Shown piece after piece: positions 23,105-35,780 of a DNA stretch of 64,000 nt. This DNA is from Phoebastria nigripes (taxonomy: Eukaryota > Chordata > Aves > Procellariiformes > Diomedeidae). Below the pieces are notes generated by a model, which saw only the letters and a program-made list of their open reading frames with translations, ran no database searches and had not been told where the DNA came from. The stretch spans positions 406,818 through 470,817 of the forward strand of contig JAYKAV010000012.1 of assembly GCA_035582835.1 (NCBI GenBank). The letters are read 5' to 3'. How positions within the stretch are numbered: position 1 is the stretch's first letter; each line of letters opens with the position of its first letter. A program made the translations under genes and the position numbers.

Positions 23105-24826
23105 GTAAGTAATTTCTTTATCTCATTAATCAGACATGTTGTTTATAATAGAGGTACAAACAGTGACTTGTTGAAATGCGACTGCTCAGTACCTGGAAAA
23201 GTGACTTTTCTGGAGTTACTGGGATGGTTGGCTGACATTTATACAAATGGAAGAGCACCTGTGTTCGTTCAGAGTAGGACCTCTTTATCCTGACACAGGG
23301 ATTTTCTGTCCCCAACGCTGGATATCTCTTGTCCCATTACCCTTGTAATCATATAAGATTCTTGCATTCACATCTTCTTTGGAAAGGAGTTTCACACATA
23401 CATAAGAAGTAGAGAAAAGTCTCCTAAGCATTAAAGACAGGTATAAAACACATTTAAAAGTTCTCACTCTCTGGCAATTCATAAATGTACCTTTGAAAAT
23501 AGATAGGAAGATACTCACGTGAAGATCAATGTAAGTGAAGTAAAAAGCACTTCCATAAATCTTTTTTTTAAGGAAAGGAAAATTTAGTGTAAAGTTGGTT
23601 TGCAGTGGCTCTGACCCCAAAAGACTTATGGAAAGACTTTTTTACTCCTGAAGGATTGTAAAAATGGAGGTGGAGAGTGCTTACATGAAGAAAGGTTCTC
23701 AGCATCCAGATCCTCATGTTGCTAGGCATTCTAGTGTCTACACAGAGTTATTGATGTCTAGGGAGGAAAAGGACACAAAAACCGCCCCCACCTTGCAATC
23801 TTTCTTGAGATCATATTCTTTTCCACCCTAGTGAGTGTGTTTGAGTAGCTCCACACACTGGGGAAAAAGTTAAAACTAGACTTTTCCTTTGTGTCTAACC
23901 TACCTGCTTCTAGACTACGGTTGGTTATTATATTTTTATGTGGAAAGAGTGCTGTAAGTACTTGCTGTGGTATTTATTGTATGATCCCTGTTTCTCCTTC
24001 TGCTTTGCTCTTCAGTTGCTCTTTTTAGCATAAATAAGCCAAAAGATTGTCAAGAGAAAGGAGTAAAATACTGTCATTGCTGTGCTAGCAAGAAAGAAAG
24101 GCTTCTTGGAGGAAAAGAGCTGATGGTAGTCTGTAGGATCCCTGTCTAGACTCCCCAAGCTGCTCTGCACCTTGGCCCAATGATTCATTAGCAAAAAGAC
24201 CTGAGTGCAAGCAGGCGCTGGATCGGTCATGTTTAGTTGTAGAAATGTGCTTCCTAAGTGGAAACCCAGATGCTACTATCCAAATTTCTGTCCTTTCTTG
24301 AAGTCTTTAAAAACATACCGCTATGCAATGTCCCATGTTTTCTTTAGCAAGTGGTAATTTTACATGAAAGTCAATATGAATATTTCTATTTGACTATAAA
24401 TGCTCACCAAAACCAGGTGAAATTTAAAAAAAAAAACCTAGAACTTCAGTTCATGAAGTGTCACATTAGTTCTGGATATAAAAGGTGTTACAAGCTGAAG
24501 TCTTGTTTAAAGGCATGTCTAACTTCCATATTTACAGAAGTGTATTGGATAAGGATTTCATAACGCTACTTTCAAGGTGAGCCTCAGTTCTGGCAGACAA
24601 AGGCTGTCCTGCAAAACACAGGTGGAGTAAATGCCTGCTGTGGTCTCCATCACAAAATTCTGCAGAACATATTTCTATGTTTTGAATTAAGTTTAATACT
24701 CTGCAGGATGCTGATAGTGCTCTGAAAAGTTTGGGACATGAGGGAAGATATTCTCGGCAAAAAAAAAATTCATTAAAACTTAAAAAAAATTAAATAACTC
24801 TGGTTTTCTAATCCCTTTTTACTTAG
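23105..24826 (+). other. CNTN6: CNTN6 intron, 1.7 kb, within FN3-4
   Basis: Phase 0, AT-rich intron; only short A-runs (near 24426 and 24760) stand out. It ends CCCTTTTTACTTAG. Confidence 0.8.
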
Positions 24827-24995
24827 ATTTTGTATAGACAAAACAGACATAGCAAAACGCATATACTGGAGACAAACAACACTTCAGCTGAACTCCTGGT
24901 ACCATTTGAAGAAGATTATCTCATAGAAATAAGAACAGTCAGTGACGGTGGGGATGGCAGCAGCAGTGAGGAAATTAGGATTCCAAAAATATCAA
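24827..24995 (+). CDS. CNTN6: CNTN6 exon: second half of FN3-4
   Basis: The 169-nt exon runs from TACTTAG to donor TCAA|GTACGT, phase 0 in and 1 out. It encodes [20 protein letters not shown], then [20 protein letters not shown] and [16 protein letters not shown]. It ends the last FN3 domain and runs into the membrane-proximal stem. NTS is a potential glycosylation site. Confidence 0.96.
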
Positions 24996-25698
24996 GTACG
25001 TGAGATTCTTTTTTTTTTTCTCTGAATGTTATTGCGTAATAAGAAATCTGTGTGCCTCTAAGAAGTACAACAGATTAACAGACTTTCCATTACCGTAGGT
25101 GGCCTCCCTCCCGTTGCTTTGTAATGCTGGGTACATGGAGATTAGTCTCGGGTACTCTCGCATTCATTAGCGGAGAAAGTATTTTGCACAACACCTAGAT
25201 GTGACCTTATTTTTAGTGTAGGTCTCCATCTGCCCTGGCCTGTAATGCTCAGGGAAGGACAGAGAAATAAGCTTTCTTATTAAAGTCAAAGCTGCTGGTC
25301 TCACATGTAATGCTTAATCTGCTCTGGAGCTGCTGTTGCTGCTGAGACAGAGAACCTCAGCCCTGCTCCACGGCTGGGGTGGGGTTGCCCAGGGTCCAGT
25401 CTGTGCCCTCATAAATAATTCATTATACATGCAAAACGGAGCACAGTTTTGCAACAAACTAGCCAAAACCCTCCTGAAAGTAGATATTCACAGGGAGGGT
25501 GGGAAGCTGGTTTGAAACCATACTCCATGGAACTGCTGCCACAACTTAAAAAATAAATAAATAGAGGTAACATTTGTGGATAATGTTTCATGTTGAAAAT
25601 AGAACAAGGATTACTGTTATGCTAGAATGCATAGAACAATACTTTTTTGACACAAGTTCACTCTTGTCAGAAAATTTTGTATGCTTATATTTTTACAG
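24996..25698 (+). other. CNTN6: CNTN6 last intron, 703 bp
   Basis: Phase 1 intron between the last FN3 exon and the GPI-signal exon. No repeat or extra exon recognised. It ends ATGCTTATATTTTTACAG. Confidence 0.8.
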
Positions 25699-25799
25699 GC
25701 TTAAGCTCTGGAGGAATAAAATTGTCCCAAAGGGCAAACCATATATTGACATCTGGGATCCTGCTATTGAGTTCTGTTCTTATACACNCTTTTCCTTGA
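25699..25799 (+). CDS. CNTN6: CNTN6 terminal exon: GPI-anchor signal and stop
   Basis: The exon follows TTTTTACAG. Its first two bases complete a Ser codon, giving SLSSGGIKLSQRANH, a hydrophobic run ILTSGILLLSSVLI, then H-X-F-P and TGA at 25797-25799. SLSS-x-G-I is shared with mammalian CNTN6. By analogy the omega residue is the Ser at 25707-25709, leaving a 29-residue cleaved tail, the same length I recall for human CNTN6. One ambiguous base (25788) leaves one tail residue undefined. The tail is otherwise diverged, as is usual for GPI signals. Confidence 0.88.
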
Positions 25800-25833
25800 T
25801 GATTAAAGCAATGCTCAGCCATGGACTTTTAAA

Positions 25834-25839
25834 AATAAA
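25834..25839 (+). terminator. CNTN6: Possible proximal poly(A) signal of CNTN6
   Basis: AATAAA lies 35 bases after the stop codon. It would give an unusually short 3' UTR and lacks a strong GT-rich element right after it. Confidence 0.25.
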
Positions 25840-26245
25840 CCATATGTAGATTTTATCTTAATACTTCAACATGACCCACATCCCTGATAAAGAAAAACAG
25901 TGGGGATGGGAGAGGGAGATAGAAGTGGTATATTATTAAGAAAACATTAAGTATCAATATTACATTAGTTTTTAAAAATAAGCTTTGAAATTAATGGATA
26001 AATGTATATGCATTAATTAAATGGAGTGGTGCCAAACATAACTTGAGATTGTGAGGAGAGTGGTCTCAAATTTTTTAAAAGCAGTAGTTCTTATTGAAAT
26101 TCCAGTGTGATGGTATGTCAAACATGAAAGACCTGTGCCAAGCTGTTATTACTGAGAGAAGAGAGACTTGCAATTGCTTGTGATGTGGATATTATTTATC
26201 TCACGTTCTTCAACGTAACCTGTAAAAAAACCCCACTTTCAATTA

Positions 26246-26251
26246 AATAAA
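26246..26251 (+). terminator. CNTN6: Candidate poly(A) signal of CNTN6
   Basis: AATAAA about 450 bases after the stop is followed at 26255-26282 by a T- and GT-rich stretch (TATTTGTTTACTTTTTGC onward), as expected for a cleavage and polyadenylation site. A further AATAAA at 26354 is an alternative. Transcript data are needed to choose. Confidence 0.4.
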
Positions 26252-29200
26252 AGCTATTTGTTTACTTTTTGCACTTGTTTGTATTACAGGGGGTGTCATA
26301 CAATGCATTATATGAAGTGTACTGTACTATTTTATTCAGAAAAGGGAAACTTAAATAAAAGGAATCATATGTACTAACCCAAAGCCCACTGAATTCAATA
26401 GAAAGACTTTCAATGGTATCAGCAAGCCTTGAATCAGATCTGAATGAGACAGTACCTTTTATAATATGAGATACCTTACATATTCTCAGATATATTTTAG
26501 AGGACTTTTTCATGCAAAGACTATTCTGATCAACAAAACTAGCAAGGATGCTGAATACCTTTTTTGAAGGGAGATTGAAATATATCTGTCTTCAAGCAGG
26601 TTCAGCTGCTCTCTCACCCGATATTGTTATTCTTTGCTGTAGCTTGAAAGTGTAGATTCATCTTTGGGCTGGGTATGAAGGTAAATGAGAAGAACATCGA
26701 TTTTCATCATCTTGAAATATAAATAAAAACATCTAATTAAGCCCTTCAATCTATTGAGTTATTAGAATGACAATTTAAACACCGGAGTGAGCATGGCTTT
26801 CAAGTCAGTAGATACAGCTCAAAATGTGAAGTCATGCTCGTGTCAATTTTAACATCCGATAAAAGGTATTTTTTTGTCTCATATCATTATTGGGGGACCT
26901 TTTCTTCCTTCCCACTGTACTCTGATGTATATTTTCTTTTCACCACTGCCAAATACGTGTTGTGTCATCTTTGTAACCATTTATAACTACAAGTGAATCA
27001 AATATCCCCCAATATTTTTAAAAGAAAAAGGTTCAAATGGGGATGGTGATGTGTAAGCACAAGAATGAGCAAAAGGAGAGAGGTTCATCTAATCATGATA
27101 ATCCTTCAAACAGCATATTAAACATATTTCTTCTCCATGGGTATGGGAGGCCAAATTGGCAGCAAGAGAGTCTAAAATGTGAACTCATATAGGAAGCTAC
27201 TAAAACTTTGCTACATGAGATTACTCACAGAGCCCACGTGCTGGACTTCCAGGGAGAACTCCACACACACTGACATAAAATAAAATCATAAATGATAAAA
27301 ACATTGCAAAAGCACGCGTTACAGAACGATGTCCAATTTTGATCCTAAGGACTCCAGAGGATGAAAAGGATATTAAGTCCCTGGGACAAGGTGTTTCACT
27401 TGGTGTTGTGCTCACCGTTAAACATCTGCATCTTGTGCTGACACTATCAAAGCCAAAAGAGCGTGTGTTTCATGTTCTCATGGCTCTGCAGCTGCAGTCT
27501 CACTAAAGAAGTGACTGTAGAAACTTGGGTTTTTTTCTTTACTGTGGATAAGCAAATATCACTTACACCTGCTGATGTTTAACAATCCCCATCCTGAATT
27601 CACCAAAATGTTTCACAGAGTTGACCACTATTTGGTAGAGCTCTGACAGAGCTTTTTGCACCATCCCTTCCCAGCAGGTCTCCAGCAGGAGCTGCCCTCT
27701 GCCATGGCAGCTCAATTGTAGACCTTCTTGTGTCCATTAAGAAATGGGTACATTTTTTTTCCAGTTAAACTGAATCTAAAATTCTTGTATTTCTTAACAG
27801 AAATGCAATCCTTCTGCTAAATTTAAACAAAACATCTCTTTTTACTCAAGTGAAGAGAGATTTTCTGCAGAGCAGTTATATACAACTGAATAGAAGGTCT
27901 GATAGATGCTTAATTGCAGGGAGGCTCTAGAAATATAATGCCACTTTTAGAAGCCTGCTTTCTGGGATGTCTACAAAGATGCTAATCACCGGAGTTGCTA
28001 GGAAGAGGTTTAACATAGCTTGCAAAAGAAGAGAACAGTTTAGAAAGAAGTGGATATGGTATTAAAAATCTTGATAATACCCTAATGAAGTAAAAACATT
28101 TTTCTTTGCAGTGAAACTAAACAATGAATCATTTCTTCAGATTTGTTTTCATTTCTGTGTGCATTACTGATGTTCTTTGCAAGGTACTTTTCTCACTCTA
28201 GAAGATACTTTTCAAAATGAGGCTCTTCATGTCTCCAGTATTTAACCTCATAATTTCTACATTAGTCCTGTTTTGTCATTCCCATGGGAGCAGCCCTTTT
28301 AAAGTAAGGGACAACCTAGGAAGACCACTAACATGAGTAAAGCTATTCCCTTACTGAGCTCCCTTAGAGCTGGAGCACAAGTGGATTGCCAAGTGAATAT
28401 TCTGCCTTGGGAGCAGAACTTCTAAGCAGTCTTAAGGAGAATACCTTTAAATATCGATGTAATGATAGCCCCCCCATCCTCCCTAAATCAATGTAGCCCT
28501 CTAACTTGTGCAGGTTCATTTTCTTCTCTTCAGCTCCCCAATTCTTTTTTGGTGTTTCACTAGGACGAACTGATGTCTGAGCTGCCCAAAGCAGTGAAAC
28601 TCCAGCTCTCCTTTTTACATGAAAATATTATTAAAGCACCTGGTGCTGAAATAGAAAGAGTTCAGATGACTGGCAGCTTTCATTAAAAGAAAAAAAGGGT
28701 CAAAAAATAGTTTTGTCACTCACAGCTGCAGGAAAAAGTTTGAAAATAGGAACAGTATAAATCCCCTAAAACCAGAAGTCAAAATGAAAACAATGGAAAA
28801 AGTAAAACAAAAAACTCTGCAATGCTCCTGATTTTTAGCAACTAGGAAGCCGAATTGAAAACCCCACTTAAAGGTGCCCAATGCAGGGAACGTTGGGCCC
28901 ACTCTTACCAGATTTTAGAGGCACCAAATCAAATCACAGACCAGCCTAAGTTTTCAAATAGCTGGAAGAGTAATATCTATTTTATTTTGATAACCTAAGC
29001 AAAGTACCAAAAAATGAAAGAGAGTCACAGTCAGAGATTTTCGTTTTAAATTTAACACATCAACAAAATATTTCTCCATGAAGAAAGCAATTTTGAGTCT
29101 ATCCAAACGTTTCAGTTCACTCTAAACACAATGTTTCTTAGTGATTTAAGAGCATTTAAACTTTTTTTAATGTCTTCTCCTTTCTTTATAGGGCAATTTT

Positions 29201-30215
29201 TGAATACGAATGCCAAGAAACTAAACAAAATAGCCCATGTGTGCTATTGTACCAGCCCCTAAATCAACATTATCCTGAAGTGCAGAAACACCCTGTGTTT
29301 TCTGCAGGTCGTTGGAATGCAGCCCTGGTGACGACTTGACACAGCGCTCTAAATCACACTTACGTGTAATATGTTGTAAGAGCGGAAAGAGATTTTATTA
29401 ATATCTGACTGTACTGCAGTCGCAGAGAATTTCCCCCAATGATTTGCAGAGCCTGTGTGGAAGAGAGAATTAATCTGCTCAGAGAGGTTTTGGGATGCAC
29501 TGGGCTGCCGTGGGCTGGCGTCTGGGGATCCTGCCTCCCCCCTTACACCCCTCCATAGATTTTTTGTCTTTTCAGGGAGCACGTGTCCAGCTGTTCTTTT
29601 CCTTTCCCTGGGCAAAAGCTAGGGCAGAACTTGCCCTACTCTGAATAAACCAATGCCTTTGATCCCCTCTGGCACTGATATTTCCAAGGCACCGTCCCCC
29701 ACAATTTCCCTCGAAGTGCCAGAGCGTTGCTGCATCTCAGTGCTCCTGAATATTAGGTTTCAAGTGCCTATGTAGGTGCAGCCACAATATGGCCTTTGGG
29801 TGAATGTGGATTGAAGTGTGATAAGACTAGCTGAGGACTATTGAACTCTTGCTACAAGGATGATAAGCTCTTCAAATCACAGGTGGTGTGGGAATGCGTA
29901 TCGCCTCGCAGTCTGTGCATTATTTATGCCAACGAGTGGTCCAGCCTACCTCAGCCATGGTGCTGAGATAATGTCTATATGCTGCCTTCTGCTACTGAGT
30001 GTGAATTAATGGAGGGCTGCCACTTACAGGATTGTTACGGACTGAAAGTGTAAAAGAATGGCAAATGATGCATTCAGAAATACCTGTCTATCTAAAAATT
30101 TAAACAAGGTTGCAGAGACTTTGCATGTATATAATGCCCCTGGTCATCTTCAGAGTACAGGTAAGGATTTGGCATTTCTCTTGCTCTGACCATTATCTAA
30201 TCCAAAAACTATGAC

Positions 30216-30235
30216 GGGGGGGGGGTGGGGGGAGG
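30216..30235 (+). repeat. G-rich run
   Basis: Ten G, a T, six G, an A and GG in a row. The run satisfies the G-quadruplex pattern on the + strand (C-rich on the other). It may also be a site of assembly error. Confidence 0.8.
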
Positions 30236-33200
30236 AAAATCAGTGCTATTAAAATAGCTTGTATAAAATCTTTCTTGGAGAAATTTACTGTGTAGTAAAG
30301 GTCAGTTGGACATTTTGACAGCATGGTACAATAAAGGCCTCTAAATGGCTTCAATCATTCAGGCTTTTTAAAATATGAACTTCTTCTTTTCATCAGTTCC
30401 TAGCACTTAGTGCTTGAAAATGTGTCTGATGTAGCAATTAAAATGTCATATTAATAATACTGTTATGTATCATTTCTTTACTTAACCTATTCTATATATG
30501 CCAATATATTTCAGTACTGAAAAACAGCTACAAATATTTCCCTTCCTTAGAGAATGAATTGGAATAATTCTGAAACACAAAAGGATACTAGAAGACCCCT
30601 TATAATCTGCAAGTTTTTCACAAGATACATTCAAGTCTCTAGAATTGTTGCACTTGAGTAAATACAGCTTTCTACAGACGGTGTAGGAGATGGGCCAGGT
30701 TAATTAAGGCACTGGCTTGGACATTGCCATGCATGGCTCTGGTTTCTGCTCTGCCAGAAACGGCTGGTATGACCCTAACCTGCTCAGCATAGCTCTGTTA
30801 AGTATTATGCTAAAGCACGAAATCTCCCTTCAGCCCATACCCACCACCTGTGCACATCCCTTCTGCAGTCCTACTAATGCTATGCTACTTCATGGCTATC
30901 ATCACCTCCTAACAATTTCCTTTTCCACAACACATTCAGACCCATGGTGAAAAGCCCAACACAAATTTTCACAGATTATATTCCTGTTTGTCTCCTTCTG
31001 CTTGTTTGCCAGCCACGCACACAGGGCAACGCAGCCGGAGCAGAGGGACAACCTGCTGCAAGCCACGCTGCTGCCGCGAGTCCAGTTTCCTTAGGCATGA
31101 CCCAGTTTTTCCCTTCCGAGCGATGCGTCTGTAGTCTCTGCCAGTGGCCTTGCATGGGACTGCTATTATGGCAACATGTAAAGTAAAAACCAAGATGCTT
31201 AGGCTCAGGGTTTTATAAAAAACGGAGGTGCCTAGAGGAGCAAAACCTCCTACAGCTGTTGGGGCTGTAAAATAACCAGACTGCAGCTCAGCCTTCTCTG
31301 TGCACCCCTTCCTATTCAGCCTGCCCTTTTCTCCTGAGGTATCACACGATGGCAGAAGTCCCCTGTTGCTGGCAGATTTGAGTTCAGGGATATTTTCTGG
31401 GCCTCTCATTGAAGTAGACTTTGTGTGTGAGAGTGTGTGAGCACTGCTAGCATGATTTAATTACATTATTCTGCAGCCCTGCTAACCCAGAGATTTTAAA
31501 GAGAAACAGCACAAATCTTTCACATGTCCCACTGCCCTTAGTAGATTTAAAGCCTATGTAGCTTCAGTGGGTTTAGAATTTATTTGAAAGCCTTCTTATA
31601 CCGGTACAATTTATCCACAGAGATCAGCAGTTTACATCGTATTGATTAATGTGGTTATTGATTTATTCTGCGATTGTACTGGCCAGGTATATACAGTACT
31701 GGAAAGTGCTGTTTTCCAGGAGTGATTGACTTCTTTCTTTATTGACTAAAATGAGCTGATAAAAATAATCCACTGGCTGAGCTAGAAGTACTTTTTTGTA
31801 TTCTTGCTTCTAGCAGAGAAAAGTAGGAGACAAATGCTGATGCGGAGCAGAGGAAAGAANTTACGAGGCTTAACCCCTACGATATTGGCCTCGTTGGGTT
31901 AAATCCAGCCCACAATCTTAGCGAGGTAACAAGCTGGAAGGCTTGGATGGTAAAAAGGCAGGCAGATATTTGAATTCTGAAGAAGAGGATTAAACCACTG
32001 TTCATTCTGATAATTTCAACTGGTGAAGGCATTTTTCAGAGCTTGTTGCTGTTTCTAATGCTAGTATCTCTGTCTCCTTCACCTAGCAAGGGATTGGGAG
32101 CTTCAGACAGGCTCCTCAGGTGGAAAGGCTTGAGGGATCCCAAGGTCCCCCCGAAAGGATGAGATGTTGCTCTTTTTCCTGCTGTATTAGGAAACACGCT
32201 ATCTGCAGCAAGGAAGGTTAGAGCTATTCCTAACGCCTCTGCCAGCTGGCTCTGGCATCCAGACGTTGCTTTACAGTGCCATAAAGCGGATATAACCGCC
32301 GTTTATCATGACTGGTCTGAAGTTTTCCCAAACTGAGGTAAGAAGGATCCTGTGCCCCTGAAACGGACTGGTTACAGCGCATCGGCTGTTAGCTGTTCTC
32401 CTGGTGGGGCTGCTCTCTCAGGCACCCTGGCAAAGGAAAGTCCACCTTCGAACCAGTACCTGGGTCACGACACCAGATCCACCCCACCACCCACGCAAAG
32501 TATCGTGGCTTCCTTCAACTTCTCTATTATTTAATTAGGAGCTTGGAAAACTGAATTAACTTCAAAGGCAGATATTCTCATGGGTAAATTCTCTCTATTT
32601 TGAGGCTCTCTGTCAACCCAGGCTTCAAATCTGTCCTGCAGAATTTCTAAAAAAATTTAAACCAACCAACCAAACAAAGCAAACCCATACATCACACACT
32701 GCAACTTTTTCCCCCCCCACTGAGGGTTCAATGCTTCTTTTATGATGACAAATTTCAAACGGAATTAACGCTCCTGAAGAATCTTGCACATCTCACAGGA
32801 GCCATAACAGAGCAGGGGGAAAAAAGGCCCATGAAAAGCCAGGTGAAGAAATATGGAAACAAATAAGAAAAGAAAAAGAGAAAACTTTGTCTCAAACTCC
32901 ACAGTGAAAGACGCGGCATGAATTTTGTCCCCCCACGGCAGCCACCAAGGAGTGCTGAAGCTGATTCCTCTTTGATTTTAAATGAGCCCTCAAAGCCAAA
33001 AGCTACTTCAAATAACGGTATGCCGATATAGCTAACTTACAGCAAACATGCAGAAACATCAGTGGGACAGATCAATTGTTAAAGCCCTAGGAAAAGAGAA
33101 AAAGAGTAAGGTGGGAGGCTGCAGGAAAGTTCTGCTCTAGCTGGCAGTTTTTCCTGCTTGTTTTAAAAAAGAAAAGAATAAAATAAAATGGGAAAGCAAT

Positions 33201-34670
33201 GATCAGCTCTGAGCATCCAGAAATTTGGCAGTTCAATCATTATTTGATTTTATGAGCTTGTCTGAAGAAACACCATTTTACTGAGTGGGGTTTCATACCA
33301 ACGCTTTTGCTTACGCAAGGTCAGGAGAGGGGCAGGGGAACATCAGGGCTATCGTCCCATTAATGGCGATGTTCCTCACCGCCACTTCTCTGACTAAAAG
33401 ACTTCTATTAGAGAGGCCACTTTCCTGCACACTGCTGGAATTGAAGCTAAAATAAAATATATTCTTCACTTTCCCACACGATGACAATTGGCAGTATTTG
33501 TGCTAAAGCTGGTTGGAAAACGTTTTGCGAAACAGTTTCCCATCAGAAAACACTGTTTCTTCAGAGCAAAACATTAACAGGAACATGCTGATTTTTGATG
33601 TTTTCAGGAGATATATTTTCCAGTGACTCAGAACTAAACCGAGTGGTTTTTTTCAATGTCTCTCATTCTCTGACTTTTCTTTCTTGTGATGCATGTGCTG
33701 TTTTGCTTCATATAAACATTTTATTTAGCAGTTTTGTTAGGCTTATAACGAGTGCTGTATCTGGTTTACCACACCCTCTCCCACTCCAGCTTGTNCAGAT
33801 GTGCACAAGCACAGACACACGCTGTTTTACATTACATCAGAAAATAATAACATTTCTCCAGCATTGCTGCAAGTCAAGAGGACTTTCTAATGTTTTCAAA
33901 AAGAATAGTTCAGAATAAATTTTTGAACCATTCCTGTTTTCATTCTCATTTACAGTGGTAAGAAATTTCAGAATTGTCTAGAGGACGGAACATTTTCCCT
34001 CTTATTTCATGTAATCTGGTCTGCATGAGGTTTACAAGTCAGTATTGCTATATTTATTTTTATGTATGCATTTTTTTAATATATTTGTGTATATGCCTTA
34101 TCTAGTGAAATATGTAAAGTCAAATTATTATAGATCGAGAAATAGCTTCTATAGAGAAAGTCTATAAACACCTACACTGTTCCAGTTCAGAGATACTCTC
34201 TAACAGAGAAATTCTCCCAGGCTACTGAGTCACACAAAGATTTTGAAAATTTCTCCTAAAGTCTAAACCATAAAATAATCCTTTTGCTCCTGTTTAATAT
34301 ACACACACCTCTCTCCCCACATCTATCACAATTACCTGTTAGAAGAGAGATACTGTATTCTGTGCCTATTGTATTAGCTGGCAAAAGACGAAGTTTATTC
34401 CATTAAGTAATGGATTTAATGCAGAGAATAATTTGGTTTTATGGATTTACATTAGGTTTCACTCTTTTCCTCAGAATGAATTTCTGTCTCCAAAGAATAA
34501 ATAGATAGCTCCCAAAATCGCTGCGGGCTGGGCTGCCCCAGCAGTACCCGGCGGTAGGTGCAGCATGTGAGGCACGAGCATCTCCTGCAGCTGCACGCAC
34601 CCACCCTTGGCACGCACAGAGGAGGGGAGTGCACTTAGCAAAAAACAAAATTAAAAATAAGCCAGCTTTT
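30236..34670. other. Intergenic DNA without supported genes
   Basis: Unique sequence. A minus-strand open frame of 146 codons (31409-30969) overlaps a moderately GC-rich stretch but shows no known domain. About 31600-31720 contains TGATTAAT and TGATTTAT 16 bp apart. An AACC-like simple repeat lies near 32660-32690. Single N bases occur at 31860 and 33795. Confidence 0.6.
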
Positions 34671-34710
34671 ATATGTATATATACACACACACATATATAA
34701 ATATATATAA
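34671..34710. repeat. AT/AC microsatellite
   Basis: Alternating TA and CA dinucleotides (ATATGTATATATACACACAC and onward), imperfect, about 40 bases. Confidence 0.85.
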
Positions 34711-35751
34711 GGAGCAGAAAATAGAGAGCTGTGTAATGAAAAGAGTAATACATTTTTTATTTTCCCTCCCTCCCTGAGAAGGAAAATCAAAAGAGTGATT
34801 CTGCAGCAGTAGGCAGTGTATAGCAGCAGACATTGGTACCTAGGGCCCATAATAATTTGTCTAATTTAGCTATGGCACTACATTCATAAGTGTGAGCTCC
34901 CAATCATTTCTCTGCATTTGGGGATGTGTGTGCCTCTCCCATTACCCCCCTCAGTCGCTGGAAGATTTCTGCTATAAATACATCCTGCTATAAATACATT
35001 GCTGGCTCTCTCGCTGATTCGTTGTTCTGAGGAAATAAAATAATAACATGCCTTGCACTTTAAAACTTTGTTTATAAAACATCTTCATAAAACCACTAAA
35101 AGGCACATATGAAATAAAATCATGGCCACTGCTTACCATCACACCAGCCCTACAATTTGATTCTTTTTTTAAAATTAAAGACATCAACTATAGTACAGTC
35201 ACTTTGCGGGAATTCACAACTTTAAGTAAAATAAGCCTGCCAGCACTTACTGATTCATAAGCACTCCAGGCTATGCTGGTCCCTACCTTGGCATTTAATA
35301 AAATTAAATAGCCCAGGCCAAATTATGCCATCGGGTTTTAATCAGTACAATAGCCACTGTTTAATAAGGCTCTCGTCATCATTCATGGTGGCCAGGATGC
35401 TGTCTGCTTATCCATGAGCCTCTCCCAGCCAAGCAGGCACCAGTAGAAAGACATCTGCCCTCTGAGGATGGGAAATTTCAGTTTCGGAAACACATCATAT
35501 GCTGCTTCATCAGAGATACTTGATTTTTATGACATTTCTTTTGAGGTCCAAGTACACTAAAACACCCACATATTTTCCAAGCAAAGTCTTCATTAAAGCA
35601 GTTTGCTGGTAACCAAAGAACTGCAAGTAGTTTACAGAGACTCTCAGACAGAAATGTGGATGCCTTCATGTTTTTAAAGAGCAGTCAAAAATGTAGGTCC
35701 CCACTGGGGTTGTAAAGAAAAGGGTTTTTAGTGCTTTCCAGTTTTCTTTTC
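34711..35751. other. Intergenic DNA without supported genes
   Basis: No coding signal. About 35220-35410 is dense unique sequence with TAAT-type cores and few low-complexity runs, and may be a conserved non-coding element. Confidence 0.55.
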
Positions 35752-35780
35752 TTTTTTTTTTTTTTTTTTCGNTTTTTTTC
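35752..35780. repeat. Poly-T tract
   Basis: Eighteen T, then CGN, then seven T and a C. The ambiguous base inside it suggests sequencing trouble with the homopolymer. Confidence 0.85.

Larger units (their letters stand above)
1..25799 (+). other. CNTN6: CNTN6 gene, 3' part (contactin-6 / NB-3)
   Basis: Twelve exons join in one frame to give 573 residues and a stop, roughly the C-terminal 55% of a vertebrate contactin of about 1,030 residues. Order: end of Ig5, Ig6, GPPGPP linker, four FN3 domains, GPI signal. Contactins are extracellular, GPI-anchored neural adhesion proteins. CNTN6 is known to act in cerebellar and cortical neurons, with Notch1, CHL1/PTPRA and latrophilin-1 reported as partners. 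CNTN6 is chosen over CNTN3, 4 and 5 because stretches such as [39 protein letters not shown] and [17 protein letters not shown] match my memory of mammalian CNTN6 nearly exactly. All introns are GT-AG and phases agree across every junction. The 5' exons are outside the window, so no start codon or promoter is visible. Confidence 0.95.
25800..30215. other. CNTN6 3' UTR, then intergenic DNA without genes
   Basis: Beyond the probable 3' UTR the sequence is AT-rich and unique. Short open frames on both strands carry no recognisable domain. No transposon fragment is obvious. About 29340-29480 is a dense non-coding stretch (GAATTTCCCCCAATGATTTG, GAGAATTAATCTGCTCAGAG) that reads like conserved DNA, but I cannot test that. 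Confidence 0.6.

Noticed and set aside
25574..25849. 91-codon + frame overlapping the GPI exon
   Set aside because: It is in the wrong frame; splice phase and the SLSS motif show the true terminal exon uses another frame and stops at 25799.
30969..31409. Minus-strand open frame of 146 codons
   Set aside because: No recognisable domain, no splice or promoter context, and moderately GC-rich DNA makes such a frame likely by chance.
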